Shown here: in pieces, positions 41,601-49,399 of the stretch
Numbering within the stretch: the stretch's first letter is position 1
Layout of the letters: each line of letters opens with the position of its first letter
Assembly (NCBI GenBank): GCA_905178155.1
Contig: CAJINV010000013.1
Span: 2,050,281-2,114,280, forward strand
Origin: Amoebophrya sp. A120
Lineage: Eukaryota; Sar; Dinophyceae; Syndiniales; Amoebophryaceae
Direction: 5' to 3'
DNA: 64,000 nt
Translations under genes and position numbers: made by a program
The notes under the pieces: model-generated
Seen by the model: the letters and a program-made list of their open reading frames with translations, nothing else
Told to the model about the DNA's origin: nothing
The model's database searches: none

Positions 41601-44600
41601 CATGTGACGCAGATTCGTCGCCACAAAACATCAGCTTCGTCTTGCAGAAACGAAGCGGAGGCGCATGCTAGGCTTGTCTCGGTTTCTATATGTCAGCAAG
41701 ATAGATGTTTCTGCTGGTGGCTAAAACTCATTACAGATAGCCCGCTCAGTGCGTCGCTTCGCTCGTGCTTCATCAACGAAAGTATGCAATACAGGGGCAT
41801 TTGCACACACAAATCAGCAACGCAAGTTTCCTTGTGGTGCATTGTCGATATGGGGTGGGCTTTTTTCCTTGCGATAGGTTTCGTTATATCGCTCCATCAA
41901 ATCGATCATGGGCGACTGGATTGGGCGAATCGAGGCCTTCGGCAGCCCGGCGGGCCGCAGTTTGTAGGTGATCCCCGTTTTCTGGTTCGTGTAGGATCCC
42001 GTGGAGGTCGCGCTCGTGTTGGTCATCGGTGATTGGTTGTTGATGTGGTCAAGCGAGGTTGTACTAGGACTGTTGCCGAACTGGAACTTGTTCGAATGCT
42101 TTTTCGTCCTTCTTGGCTGCGAGGAACGGGCCGCTCCTGCACCATCCGTAGTTGCACCAGCTAGGCCTGTTGATCCATTCTCGCTGTAGGCCATCGCCCC
42201 GTTTGCCCACTCCGACCCTGCGGGCCGGCCGTCCGGCCGCTCCAGTTGGATGCCCGCGCGGGCCCAGGAGGGGACCGCGTGCATTTCCGGTTCGTCCTCC
42301 GTCTGGGATGAAAACGGGTCGTGTTGCGCATCAAGGTTGGTGCGGTCTTGCATTTTCGGTTGTGGTTCTTGCGGGGGAAGAACTACGCTGTCCTCAACTA
42401 CACTCGCGGTTCCTGTGCTAATGTTCCCACCGGGGGCCGCGGGCCCGACGTATTGCCACGACGACCCGGATGAAGATGAACCACTCCCGGCCGCTGCTGC
42501 AGTCGTGCTGGCCGCGTGGTCCAGCACGACTGGGTCTTGCACGACATTGGCGTTCAGAACTGGTGGGAGGGAAAATTCCCGGCGATCTCTCTCGGTGTCA
42601 GCGGAGGATGAAAAGTCGATCCGCCGCCGCCTTCGCGGAACCTCGCCAGCAGAAGTCATATCTTCTGTTGTACTATCGAACAGACCGCCGTGATTGTTGC
42701 TGTTTCTCCTCCAAGAACCTCGGCCTGCTGCTCCAGCGGCCCCTTCTAAATCGTGGAAGTCGACCGATCGGGAGTGCAACGCAGTCGCGTCGTCGTCCCA
42801 AAGCGCCGACTGCAGGTGGCTAGCTGCACCGGGCGAGTTGAAAAACTCGACACTGTTGCCACCGTTTAAACTGTCGAACTCGAAACTCGTATTTTGATTT
42901 TCCTTGTCCTGGGTCGTGGTGGAAAAGTAGCTGCTGGTCGCCCAAAACTTGCTGTTGTTGTAGTTCGCGGCCCCCTTCGGCCGTCGCGACTTGCTCCCGC
43001 GCATCCGGTTCATCTGCTCCTTGTGCTGCTTGGTCAGCCCCAGGTGGTACTCGAAGGTGCGCGCCGTCTGGTGGCTGTTGTTGACGAAATTCGTGCTGTA
43101 TGCCTTGCAAAAGTGTCGCACTCGTACTAGTTTTTGCAATGCCGTATGACAAATCTACTTTCCTACCTGAACCAGCACGTACCTTATCTTCAAAAATTTG
43201 GGAAAATAAATGCCAGTGCAACTCCTACGAGCAGTGCGATACTTTTGCAATGCGTATGCTGGTTAAGGAATTGATCCCCATCATGGAGTTCGCCCGGCTA
43301 CTCATCATTTTCCCTTTCGTCCGAGTACTCACCGGCCCGCGTTGCTTCACCGGTGACCAGGATTGGGTAACCCACGGCTGGTTAAAGTCATCGTGGTCGA
43401 CGGACGCGTCGTTCGCGTTGTTGTGCAGCTGCTCAGCACTGTTCCCAGCTGCCCCGGTCTCCCGAAACCGGTCAGAGTCATCCCGGGTAGTCCAGATTTT
43501 CGACGTGGCTTCCTCCCGATGCAGGTCGTGGTCGAAGATGTCTTTATTATTGTCCTGACTCGTGTAAAACCCGCCGCAGAAGGTCGCGCGCTTGCTCGGA
43601 TTCGCACCGGTGTTCTTGCTATGATTCAACTGGTTGGAGTTCCCGGGCTGCTCCAGCGGATCGACGTAAAAAGAAGTCGGCTTATTGATATCCGGCAGGA
43701 AGTGTAGGCTCGGTGGGGCGATAGTTGTGATCGGCGCCGCGACCTATTGCAAGGAAAAATAAATCCCCCCTCCCCATATCTATAATTGATCAGAACGAAA
43801 TTTACTCTGATGCGCAATTTGCGTACATAGAGCGATCATTTCTTGGTATTGCTAGAAGGCGAACAAGAGACACACCTGCGCGCAACCATTTGCAGGAAGT
43901 TTGCCATGCTATAATTTCGCGCTTGCAGTTGCAGCTTCTTGTCATGCTGAAGCCGCAAGGCTTTCGCTTTCCCGCGCCAGCCAGCAAGACCGTCCGCATC
44001 TCTTTCCTCCTAGCATGCAAACGCGATTTCGGAAGAGCGCAAATGAAATAAGGCCACAGAAATCTCCATTTCAGGTATGGGGAAGAGAAATTTGTGATTT
44101 TCATACGACCGCGACGGGCTTCTGGCTTGCTGCCTGGTGGAATGGATCGCGATGATCATAATGTGGATCAACGTCCTCTTTGTTGCTACTAAATGCCTGA
44201 CTGGTCGTGGCATTTGCCTGGCTGGTGTTGACCCACGAACCACTGCCCTCGTTCCACGTATTCCGGTACGAGTTTTTGTTTTGGATTTTGTGCGCAATGC
44301 TGGAAAATTTCTCCTCGCGATGAGTGGGCGATATCCACCTGCACAACTCCTCTCGTCCCTTTCCTCATTTCTTGAACAGCATGAGCAACAACCGCAACAC
44401 AGTAGCAATGGCACAAATCGGTTGATTGAGCTTAAAAGGGTAGGTACTACTGCTTTAGGTTCCAGAATATCTTCCCTTCTGCAGACAGTGCTCAGTAGAG
44501 GCAGGATGTTATTCCGGATTTCGATAATTTGGCAGATATTGCATCAAAAATGAAGGGGAAGGGGAGTTGTGCAATCTCATAGTCGACGACGTTGACGTCG

Positions 44601-44643
44601 AATACTGTTGGTACTGCTGCTCGACGGGGGCCATGCGGAACAT
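29610..44643 (-). CDS. Giant EF-hand protein rich in Ser/Asn/Gln (about 2,240 aa)
   Basis: About 20 exons spliced in one frame. They are 44643-44587, 44331-44116, 43743-43262, 43098-41883, 39936-37350, 37082-36507, 36336-36017, 35739-35680, 35383-35294, 34966-34884, 34542-34478, 34202-about 34119, about 33806-33650, about 33319-33280, 32915-32532, a short one near 32345, about 32117-32066, 30244-30194, 30051-30014 and 29746-29610. The start MFRMAPVEQQYQQY follows the upstream gene by about 190 nt. The first 1,800 residues are disordered, Ser/Asn/Gln/Pro-rich. A short coil (KTRLQKKEFVEEEIASIEHE) follows, then two EF-hands: loop DFNANGSLAYIE near residue 1920 and DTDEDGNVDVKE near 1965, each after a helix. 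After them come a Gly/Asn/Asp-rich stretch and a basic tail ending FLCQEL. Calcium binding is a strong inference; the biological role is unknown. Two or three GT-AG introns coexist with 15 introners. Confidence 0.75.
29747..30013. mobile_element. Introner, family A (EF-hand gene)
   Basis: Facing family-A ends. CGTGT at 29742-29746 and 30009-30013. Removal gives CGA GAC ACG GGC GAA ACT in frame. Confidence 0.9.
30052..30193. mobile_element. Introner, GCAGGCAGG family (142 nt)
   Basis: Ends TATCAGGCACAAAAAAGCAG and its inverse. CCAC at 30048-30051 and 30190-30193. Removal gives CCC GAC GGG TGG TAT CTG GAC in frame. Confidence 0.87.
30245..32065. mobile_element. 1.8-kb introner, family B', holding a tandem array
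   Basis: Ends AATGAAAAATGCCCCCACCCC-type and inverse. GCCTC at 30240-30244 and 32061-32065. Removal gives AAC GAG GCG AGG CGC AGA in frame. The 327-nt sibling at 34967-35293 lacks the array; similarity resumes on both sides of it. Confidence 0.88.
30440..31960. repeat. Tandem array of about 125-130 bp units, about 12 copies
   Basis: Units carry AAAACGCATGAAAAAAATGA, CGGCTGAGGACCGGCAGGTA, GTGGGCGCAGG, GCTGAGACGAAAAAA and GAAAAAATGGCCAGCGT. Copies differ by a few bases and by A-run length, and one copy near 30840 is shortened. The array reads through as an open frame on the minus strand, but it lies inside the intron element. Confidence 0.95.
32118..32334. mobile_element. Introner, family D (EF-hand gene)
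   Basis: Ends ATGCAAGAAAAAAAACTGTG and the inverse with ACACACTTTTTTTCTTGGAT. The interior contains GTAAGTGTAACTTTGTGTTGC-like sequence shared with 10584-10798. The exact repeat is unclear (C-rich flanks). Confidence 0.75.
32916..33279. mobile_element. Introner, family B (EF-hand gene)
   Basis: Ends GGAAAAATCCCCCCTCCCCA and inverse. TCGA at 32912-32915 and 33276-33279. Removal gives GCG GGC TCG AAG GAC GGA in frame. Confidence 0.9.
33320..33650. mobile_element. Introner, diverged family A (EF-hand gene)
   Basis: Ends ATCAATTGCAAATTATCGAT and the inverse of CAGACCCAGATCTTCGACAT with a TTGCAATGCAT tip. It separates the RYGSA and KFDPND exons. Boundary bases are ambiguous. Confidence 0.75.
33807..34118. 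mobile_element. Introner, family C (EF-hand gene)
   Basis: Ends GGAAGTGTCAGAGTCGAAAT and the inverse with ACGATTTCGATCCTCACACA. It splits the sequence between the two EF-hands. A CTTTTTAT/CTTTTAT pair flanks it. Confidence 0.82.
34203..34477. mobile_element. Introner, family G, inside an EF-hand loop
   Basis: Ends TATGAGAGTGCATAAAGCG and inverse CTGTGCACTCTCATA. CCGT at 34199-34202 and 34474-34477. Removal gives AAC GGA AGC CTC, completing the calcium loop DFNANGSLAYIE. Confidence 0.92.
34967..35293. mobile_element. Introner, family B' (EF-hand gene)
   Basis: Ends CACAATGAAAAATGCCCCCA and inverse. TGT at 34964-34966 and 35291-35293. Removal gives TTG CGA ACA ATG GCC ACG in frame. Confidence 0.87.
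35384..35679. mobile_element. Introner, diverged family A (EF-hand gene)
   Basis: Ends TATGCATCGCAAATATGG and the inverse of CGGACTACATATTTGCAATC. Joins ATT GAG to CAC GAG TTC in phase between a 60-nt and a 90-nt exon. Confidence 0.8.
35740..36016. mobile_element. Introner, family G (EF-hand gene)
   Basis: Ends TAAGAGCGCACAACGCCCCC and inverse AGTTGTGCACTCCGATAT. Joins AGG CCG to TAT TTG AAA in phase. Confidence 0.82.
36337..36506 (-). other. Canonical GT-AG intron within the EF-hand gene
   Basis: Donor GGCAG/GTACTTAG and acceptor TACTAG/CGCC. Joins in phase (GCA GCG CCT TCA), showing that ordinary spliceosomal introns coexist with introners in one transcript. A second GT-AG intron spans 34543-34883 (ATGAG/GTAGGT to CTCCAG/G). 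Confidence 0.8.
37083..37349. mobile_element. Introner, family A (EF-hand gene)
   Basis: Facing family-A ends. CGCTT at 37078-37082 and 37345-37349. Removal gives CGG GAA GCG AGC GTG in frame. The interior is almost the same as 7138-7391. Confidence 0.92.
40208..40314. repeat. Long GC-rich hairpin
   Basis: GCAGGAGCCTGCGGGCCGCC pairs with its inverse near 40289-40312. An inner pair, CCGCGGCCC/GGGCCGCGG, lies around 40248-40268. Confidence 0.88.
40700..41120. repeat. Tandem array, about 109-bp unit, four copies
   Basis: The unit has CTGGCAGTTTTCAAGCCTGC, GAGGGATTGCGCTTTTGCGC, AATTTTTCATC, AAGTGGCCCGGGCGACC and TTTTTACCGCCCGCATCTG. The copies are nearly identical and sit inside the nested element. 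Confidence 0.95.
41500..41596. repeat. GC-rich inverted repeat at the nested element's right end
   Basis: GCGCAGAGCGCGCGCGCCGG is inverted after a short GCTTCGTGG-type loop (to about 41575), next to the terminal repeat. A matching GC-rich palindrome (about 40040-40078) lies near the left end. Confidence 0.85.
43099..43261. mobile_element. Introner, family E (EF-hand gene)
   Basis: Ends TATGCCTTGCAAAAGTGTCG and inverse. GCTG at 43095-43098 and 43258-43261. Removal of 163 nt gives TTA ACC AGC ACG AAT in frame. Confidence 0.9.
43744..44115. mobile_element. Introner, family B (EF-hand gene)
   Basis: Ends GGAAAAATAAATCCCCCCTC and inverse. A 7-bp repeat CCGCGAC at 43737-43743 and 44109-44115. Removal gives CCC GTC GCG GCG CCG in frame. 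Confidence 0.92.
44332..44586. mobile_element. Introner, family G (EF-hand gene)
   Basis: Ends TATCCACCTGCACAACTCC and inverse GAGTTGTGCAATCTCATA. CGA repeated at 44329-44331 and 44584-44586. Joins ACG TCG to TCG CCC ACT in frame. Confidence 0.87.
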
Positions 44644-44836
44644 GTCGTCCGTAATACTCTGCTTTTTCTTACCTGAGTGACAGAGTGAAAACAATTGATA
44701 CTATTTGCGGCCGTAACATCTACATCATTCTTTCCCATAGCAATCTTTGTTCGTTCTCTTGTTTCAGTAGAAACAAGAAATTACATCAATCTGGCTGTAG
44801 AACTACTCCATCTACGCATGGCATACTTGATTTCAA

Positions 44837-45987
44837 TCAAAGTTCTTTATTGAAAAGCCCAAACAGAATACGTCTTATCTGTCCGAGGTCCCGAATCTTT
44901 TCGTCAATCCGCCTCCGCCGTAGCGACATCTCCCGTCTTTGCAGCGCAAACCGCTTTTGCGTGGTGGCCAGGGTTTTCTGTTCGGGTGACCGAAAAAAGG
45001 ACTGGTCTGTGTTGGAGAAATCCTGGTCCGGGTTGGGAAAATTGAAAAACTCGCTGTCCTTCAGGTCGGCAAAGTCCACGGAGAAATCATCCAGGTTCTG
45101 GGACCTTTCGTTCGAAAACTTGGACTATCAAATGTAAAAGTGTCTGGGTCTGGAAACTTGTGATGCTGAGTGGCGTAGCATGAGGAGGCCTCAAGTGCTG
45201 GCTCAGCATGACAAATTTCTGAGCTTGTAGATGTTGCCTATTCTGCATGACAAATTGCGTCTCCGCATGACAGAAAAATGCTGCTCTTGCGCAACGTGCA
45301 TGACAGATTTAAGAGTCATGCCAGACAAGCATGACAAACATGCATTCTTCCAGACCCAGACATTTTTACATTTGATATGGACCAGTGCGAGCTCTGCGTC
45401 GTCGACAACATCTGGTGATTGTGCTCGTAGTTACTGTTTCTCGTTCCCGTGCGTGACCAGTTTGAGTTGTTGGCCGTGCCGTTGCGCGTACCGCTGGTGC
45501 CAATCCGACTGTTGTTGCCCGTGCTGTTGGCTCCGTGATTTGATGTTGTAGCTCCACCTCGACCGCCTCTAGTGTGCATAGCTCCACCTCCACCGCTGAA
45601 GTCGAAGCCCGGCGCCGGCCACTCTTCCCCGGTTCCAGTCTCGTCCAAGTCTCTGCTGTCGAAAAGCATTGCTTGGTCGAAGTCATCCAGCTCTTCGTCT
45701 TGAGTCTGCGAGTAGCTCATCATTTGCGATCGCGAATTCGGGTCGTGTTCGTCGAGAAAGGGGCGCGTTTGCTTGTTCAGCGAGTCGCTGTTCCCGTTGT
45801 AGGTTTCCAGCTTCGCCGCCCGCCCGGTGGTTTTGTGGTTTTTCGACCGCTTCTTCTTCCCCGCCTTGAAGCCGGGCACGTCCGGCAAAATCAGGGGCGG
45901 GGGGTTGTAATAATCAGACGACATGCTGCTGTAGTTGTGCTGCGGTTCCACTTGGTCCGCCGCAACGGCCGTCGACCCAGAGGACAT
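44837..45987 (-). CDS. Unidentified Asn/Ser-rich protein with RGG patch (297 aa)
   Basis: Exons 45987-45383 and 45125-44837 give 894 nt, exactly 298 codons with the stop. The start MSSGSTAVAADQVEPQ is an ATG in a clear open frame. Features in order: a basic GKKKRSKNHKTTGRAAK patch (about 42-58), an acidic DEELDDFDQAM (about 95-105), TRGGRGG (about 140), an Asn/Ser/Thr-rich stretch, FNFPNPDQDF, and a strongly basic predicted helix (LQRREMSLRRRRIDEKIRDL) ending GLFNKEL. RGG and basic patches suggest nucleic-acid binding. No family is recognised. The start of the EF-hand gene lies only about 190 nt downstream. Confidence 0.7.
45126..45382. mobile_element. Introner, family A (297-aa gene)
   Basis: Facing family-A ends. 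TGGAC at 45121-45125 and 45378-45382. Removal gives TCG CAC TGG TCC AAG TTT in frame. Confidence 0.92.
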
Positions 45988-46316
45988 GGCAATGGGAATG
46001 GCTGAAGATGAGAGAACTACTTTTTAATATTTCTTCTCTCCGATTCTTGCGGTTGTTCCGTTCCTGTTTTTTCAGCTCAGGGCAGCACCAAGACCTTTTC
46101 CCTGCGGTCCTTGAGTAGTATGTTGCACTGGGCCAGTTGATTCACCGTCCTCTTTCTTGTCCTGGTCCTCCTCCTCGACCGTCCTTTACAACCAAGATGC
46201 AGCTGCACAACTTTTCTTTCCTGGCGAGCAAAAGATGTTCGGCAGACGTGGAAGAACAAGAACAAGTGGTTAGACTCCAAAAAATAACGAATTATTTGCG
46301 GGAACAAGAATCGCAA

Positions 46317-46920
46317 CTAGGCGAAGTTGACCGCTTGCGTTTCCAGATTCAGGCAGAGAGTGGCAAATTTGTACAGAAGTTGCAGATCGTCGTGCACCAG
46401 AGCAATATCGTTGCGCCGGTTGTCAATATTTCGGGGATTCAAGATCACGTATATCCTGAGTAAAACCGTCCCAACCCCAGCAGACCCGTCGTGCAAATTT
46501 CAATGCTCAGGTTCAGGATGCTTCTCAAGTGACACCCCACATGAGAAGCATTTTGTAGCTGTATTCCGTTTCCGAAAGAGTCTGCCATGCTCGACGAATT
46601 AGGCCGCTGAGCAAGTGGCTTCCTTATGAGCCCAAGCTCGCCTGTCACGACGAAGCTGCCTGGGTGGTCATGCGTACTCACTACCTTTAAGGCTACTTGC
46701 GGATTGGTCTAAATAACAGAGTTGCAAAATCAATGCCGATCTTGTACTATCTGTGGGGTCCTCAACCACGCGGGGGGATGATTTCTAAGGAGGATATTAT
46801 GCTGACCGTCTTCATGCTCATCGTGCTCGTCCGCGGTCAAAGGTGCAGCTTGTGCCTGCAGTGCATCTTCTAGCAGAAGCAGCCCAGGTCCTCGCGGTCC
46901 ATGACTTGAGTTCATACAAT
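46317..46920 (-). CDS. Partial gene, weak trypsin-like resemblance
   Basis: Two exons around a family-F introner: about 46920-46799 (LEDALQAQAAPLTADEHDEH) and 46451-46317, ending ETQAVNFA and TAG. The spliced stretch DGQHYVILNPRNIDNRRNDIALVHDDLQ resembles the Asp-containing region of chymotrypsin-fold proteases (pattern NDIALV). No His (TAAHC) or Ser (GDSGG) motif was found nearby, so the gene is partial, degenerate or unrelated. Confidence 0.35.
46452..46798. mobile_element. Introner, family F
   Basis: Ends ATCCTGAGTAAAACCGTCCC and inverse GGGGGGATGATTTCTAAGGAGGATA. Removal joins CAG CAT to TAC GTG ATC in one frame. Confidence 0.75.
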
Positions 46921-47674
46921 ACGCGTGGCAAAAATACAATGCCACGGTGATTTCAAACAGGACACAATAAAAGGAAAGGGCGTACAGGTCCATGCTTATA
47001 ATTTTCAATATCAGCCAGTGGCGTATTTATTGCGCGACGATCATGCTTTGCTCATGCATCTTCTTGACCACACACTACGCATATTTCATCGATTTCGAAT
47101 GCGAAGCCGTAGACGGAAACTCACGTGTTTTTCGCTCTGATTCCGTCGCAATCACCGTCCGCCACGTGGACTAGAGCGTACTTAGTTACAGAGCTGCTCT
47201 TCAGTCAAGCGGTCCAGCTGCTCTCAAGGAGATTTGGAGAAACCGAATCAGATAGTTAGAGACTCTCCAACTGAACGAGTACTATTATTTTCGATGCTAA
47301 GACTGAATATGTACTTTGCAGCGCTCTGTTTCGAAAATAGCAATAGGTACCCGCTCTCGAAAACATCACTGCAAGGAGACGCAGAGGCATGCAACGATGA
47401 ACTGCTGCGGCCTACTACTAGAGCGAGAGTGAGTCCTTGTATGTTCTTGTTGCGCTTTACCTTGGTGCCACACGACGAGGATACAAAAGAAACGCGACTA
47501 CGAATCCCCATCCTGTCCATCGAGAAACTAAACTTAATGCGCAGTGTCGTAGCTGGGTTTGCACCACTTGCGTCCTCGACGAGAATTTTCGACTTCTACG
47601 CACACCACTCAATACACACGCTCACACGCTACCTGTACAATAGCAATACACACGGTCACACACAGCAATAAGTA

Positions 47675-47780
47675 GTTTGGAGGCGGGGAGTTTCTGGTAT
47701 TGTTAGGCACTGTCTTGAGACCGGTTCAACGCGTCGTCCCCTCCTGCGGCGGGACCAGGGGCTTTGGCGCGTACTATCAA
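47675..47780 (-). pseudogene. Duplicated 3' fragment of the giant CSD-like gene
   Basis: Bases 47686-47776 match 51726-51797 almost base for base. They encode APGPAAGGDDALNRSQDSA, like the C-terminus of the 51.7-61.5 kb gene, but stop at TAA five codons early. Shared sequence includes GGAGGCGG and AAGTAGTTT downstream of the stop, so UTR was copied too. No other part of the gene is present. Confidence 0.85.
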
Positions 47781-47799
47781 GCGAAAACTTCTTTTCTTT

Positions 47800-48780
47800 T
47801 GTGCTGCAGTTCCCATACTTAGCGAACAACGTCTCAAGAGGCGAACACGGATCCTGAAGGTGCCTGGGCCTCCCTAAATGGGGGAGGGGTCGACTTAGAG
47901 TGCTCCGGCGGGCACTGTTACTATGCTCCTGATAGCAGCAGCGATGCGTCTTCGCTACTAGCGTCGTGTTGATTCATTGTATATTTATACCACGGTCTTT
48001 CGATGGCTGTGACAGGCTACAAGCGAGCCTGATGCCACTTTCATCGTGCATCCTGCTCTCTAGCGGATGCTGCTGCCTGTGCTTGCAGGAACAGTGTACT
48101 TTTACCAAACCGAACTACTATCTCATTAGCAGCTTTGTTGGTCTCCGACAAAAACGCAGCGGATGAATGTATTCTGTTCGGAGCTGTCGCCTTAAAATGT
48201 CCTTAGCAAAAAGCGCACTTAGAACTCTTCCATGAATTACGGAGGGCGGAGTGCATCACTTGGTCACCTCCGAGCATGTAAGTATTTCCAAGTCCGTGCC
48301 TTCTTTGGTATGATCGAGGTTGCATAGTATTCACCCCGAGCTGGCGGCTGTTCATCATTCATCAAGCTGCACTCCTGTCTCCTCTTGAGCAGGAGAGTTC
48401 TCCGTAGGAGATAATTGCTGCCCACACACAACGATGGACGGTGGAGTACAACTACATCTTTTGGCCGCGTTCGCCGTGATAAAAAAGTACTATATTGCTC
48501 CAAGCAAGATCACTTCACGTAAGACGCCAGCTCGCGCCCTAGTTGGAGTAGTTGGAGTTGTGTCTTTAAAACATCATACACATGCGCTGCGCCTGCGCAT
48601 CACCAACATCGTAGGTGCACAATGATTATTATACACCATCATACATTGTGTCCTTCTCGTCACTCTAGGGCACTTGGATTCTATCTGGGATTCTATCTTG
48701 GATGCTGTCTTGGATTCTATCTTAGCGCGCTCGCGCATTTTGAGCGCATTGCGGGCAATCACGCGATCGCGTACATGCAG
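47800..48780. other. Intergenic stretch with a short IESK-coding repeat
   Basis: GATTCTATCTGGGATTCTAT-type 18-nt units recur three to four times at about 48668-48722. No supportable gene. Confidence 0.5.
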
Positions 48781-48786
48781 CATCAA

Positions 48787-49317
48787 TTAAATGCTCCGCT
48801 GTGAGTCTGGTCTTGCATCAGAACTGCTGCGCTGACCAGTTGTCTGTCCCTCCTTGCGGGCACGCTGTTCATGTCTTCGCCGACGCTGTTCATTTCTTCG
48901 GGCACTTCGCAAAAACAGATTTTTCGCAGAAATCATTTGCCGCGGTCGGTCGGCCGGGTGCTCTCGCATTCCGGTCACGCCGGTCGCATCGGGCTTGTCT
49001 TCTGACCGCGGCGGCGCGCCCGCAGTGAGCGGGAGGCGCACCCGCGAAGTCTTGTTCTTCACAGAATCTATCTGCATCACCTCCGTTAGACCAAAAGTAA
49101 CTCGCCTTTGTTGTCTTGGCACGTTGGTGTTTCTTTCTAGGTCTTCAGCAGAAGTGGCAGAATGGTTAGAATCAATAGAGGGTCCGGTCGGCGCAGCCAC
49201 ACTCGAGGAACCCGAAGCCGCCGGATCCATATTCACACGCAGCCCGAATACATTGAGCACTTCTCCTTGCAGAGACAAAGCCTGCAACATAAGCAGAACC
49301 AGGCGAGCGCGGACCAT
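48787..49317 (-). CDS. Putative secreted basic protein (176 aa)
   Basis: Single open frame from ATG at 49317 (MVRARLVLLMLQALSLQGEV), whose first 20 or so residues look like a signal peptide. The rest is Ser/Thr-rich, then increasingly basic, ending with an Arg-dense helix (RRNEQRRRRHEQRARKEGQ) and QRSI. No Cys pairs and no family recognised. The length is an exact multiple of codons and no introner interrupts it. The parasite-effector idea is inference only. Confidence 0.5.
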   Translation of the reverse strand: MVRARLVLLMLQALSLQGEVLNVFGLRVNMDPAASGSSSVAAPTGPSIDSNHSATSAEDLERNTNVPRQQRRVTFGLTEVMQIDSVKNKTSRVRLPLTAGAPPRSEDKPDATGVTGMREHPADRPRQMISAKNLFLRSARRNEQRRRRHEQRARKEGQTTGQRSSSDARPDSQRSI

Positions 49318-49399
49318 TTTGTAAATGAAAGTGAAGGACAAGTGTTATTTGGAGTAGAACTGAACTTGCACTGCGCTGTTGGAGTCAAATCGTGCTGAC

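Larger units (their letters stand above)
39937..41882. mobile_element. 1.95-kb introner, family B, with nested element
   Basis: Outer ends GAAAAATCCCCCCTTCCCAT and inverse ATGGGGTGGGCTTTTTTCCT. Imperfect flanks GGCTTC/GGTTTC. Removal joins AAC to GAA GCC AAC and the phases of all neighbouring exons agree. About 340 nt is ordinary family-B sequence; the rest is the nested element. Confidence 0.88.

Noticed and set aside
46317-46920. Functional trypsin-like protease
   Set aside because: Catalytic His and Ser motifs were not found; kept only as weak resemblance.
47234-47671. 145-aa plus-strand frame
   Set aside because: Starts at a non-ATG codon, ordinary composition, opposite to all supported genes and no supporting motif.
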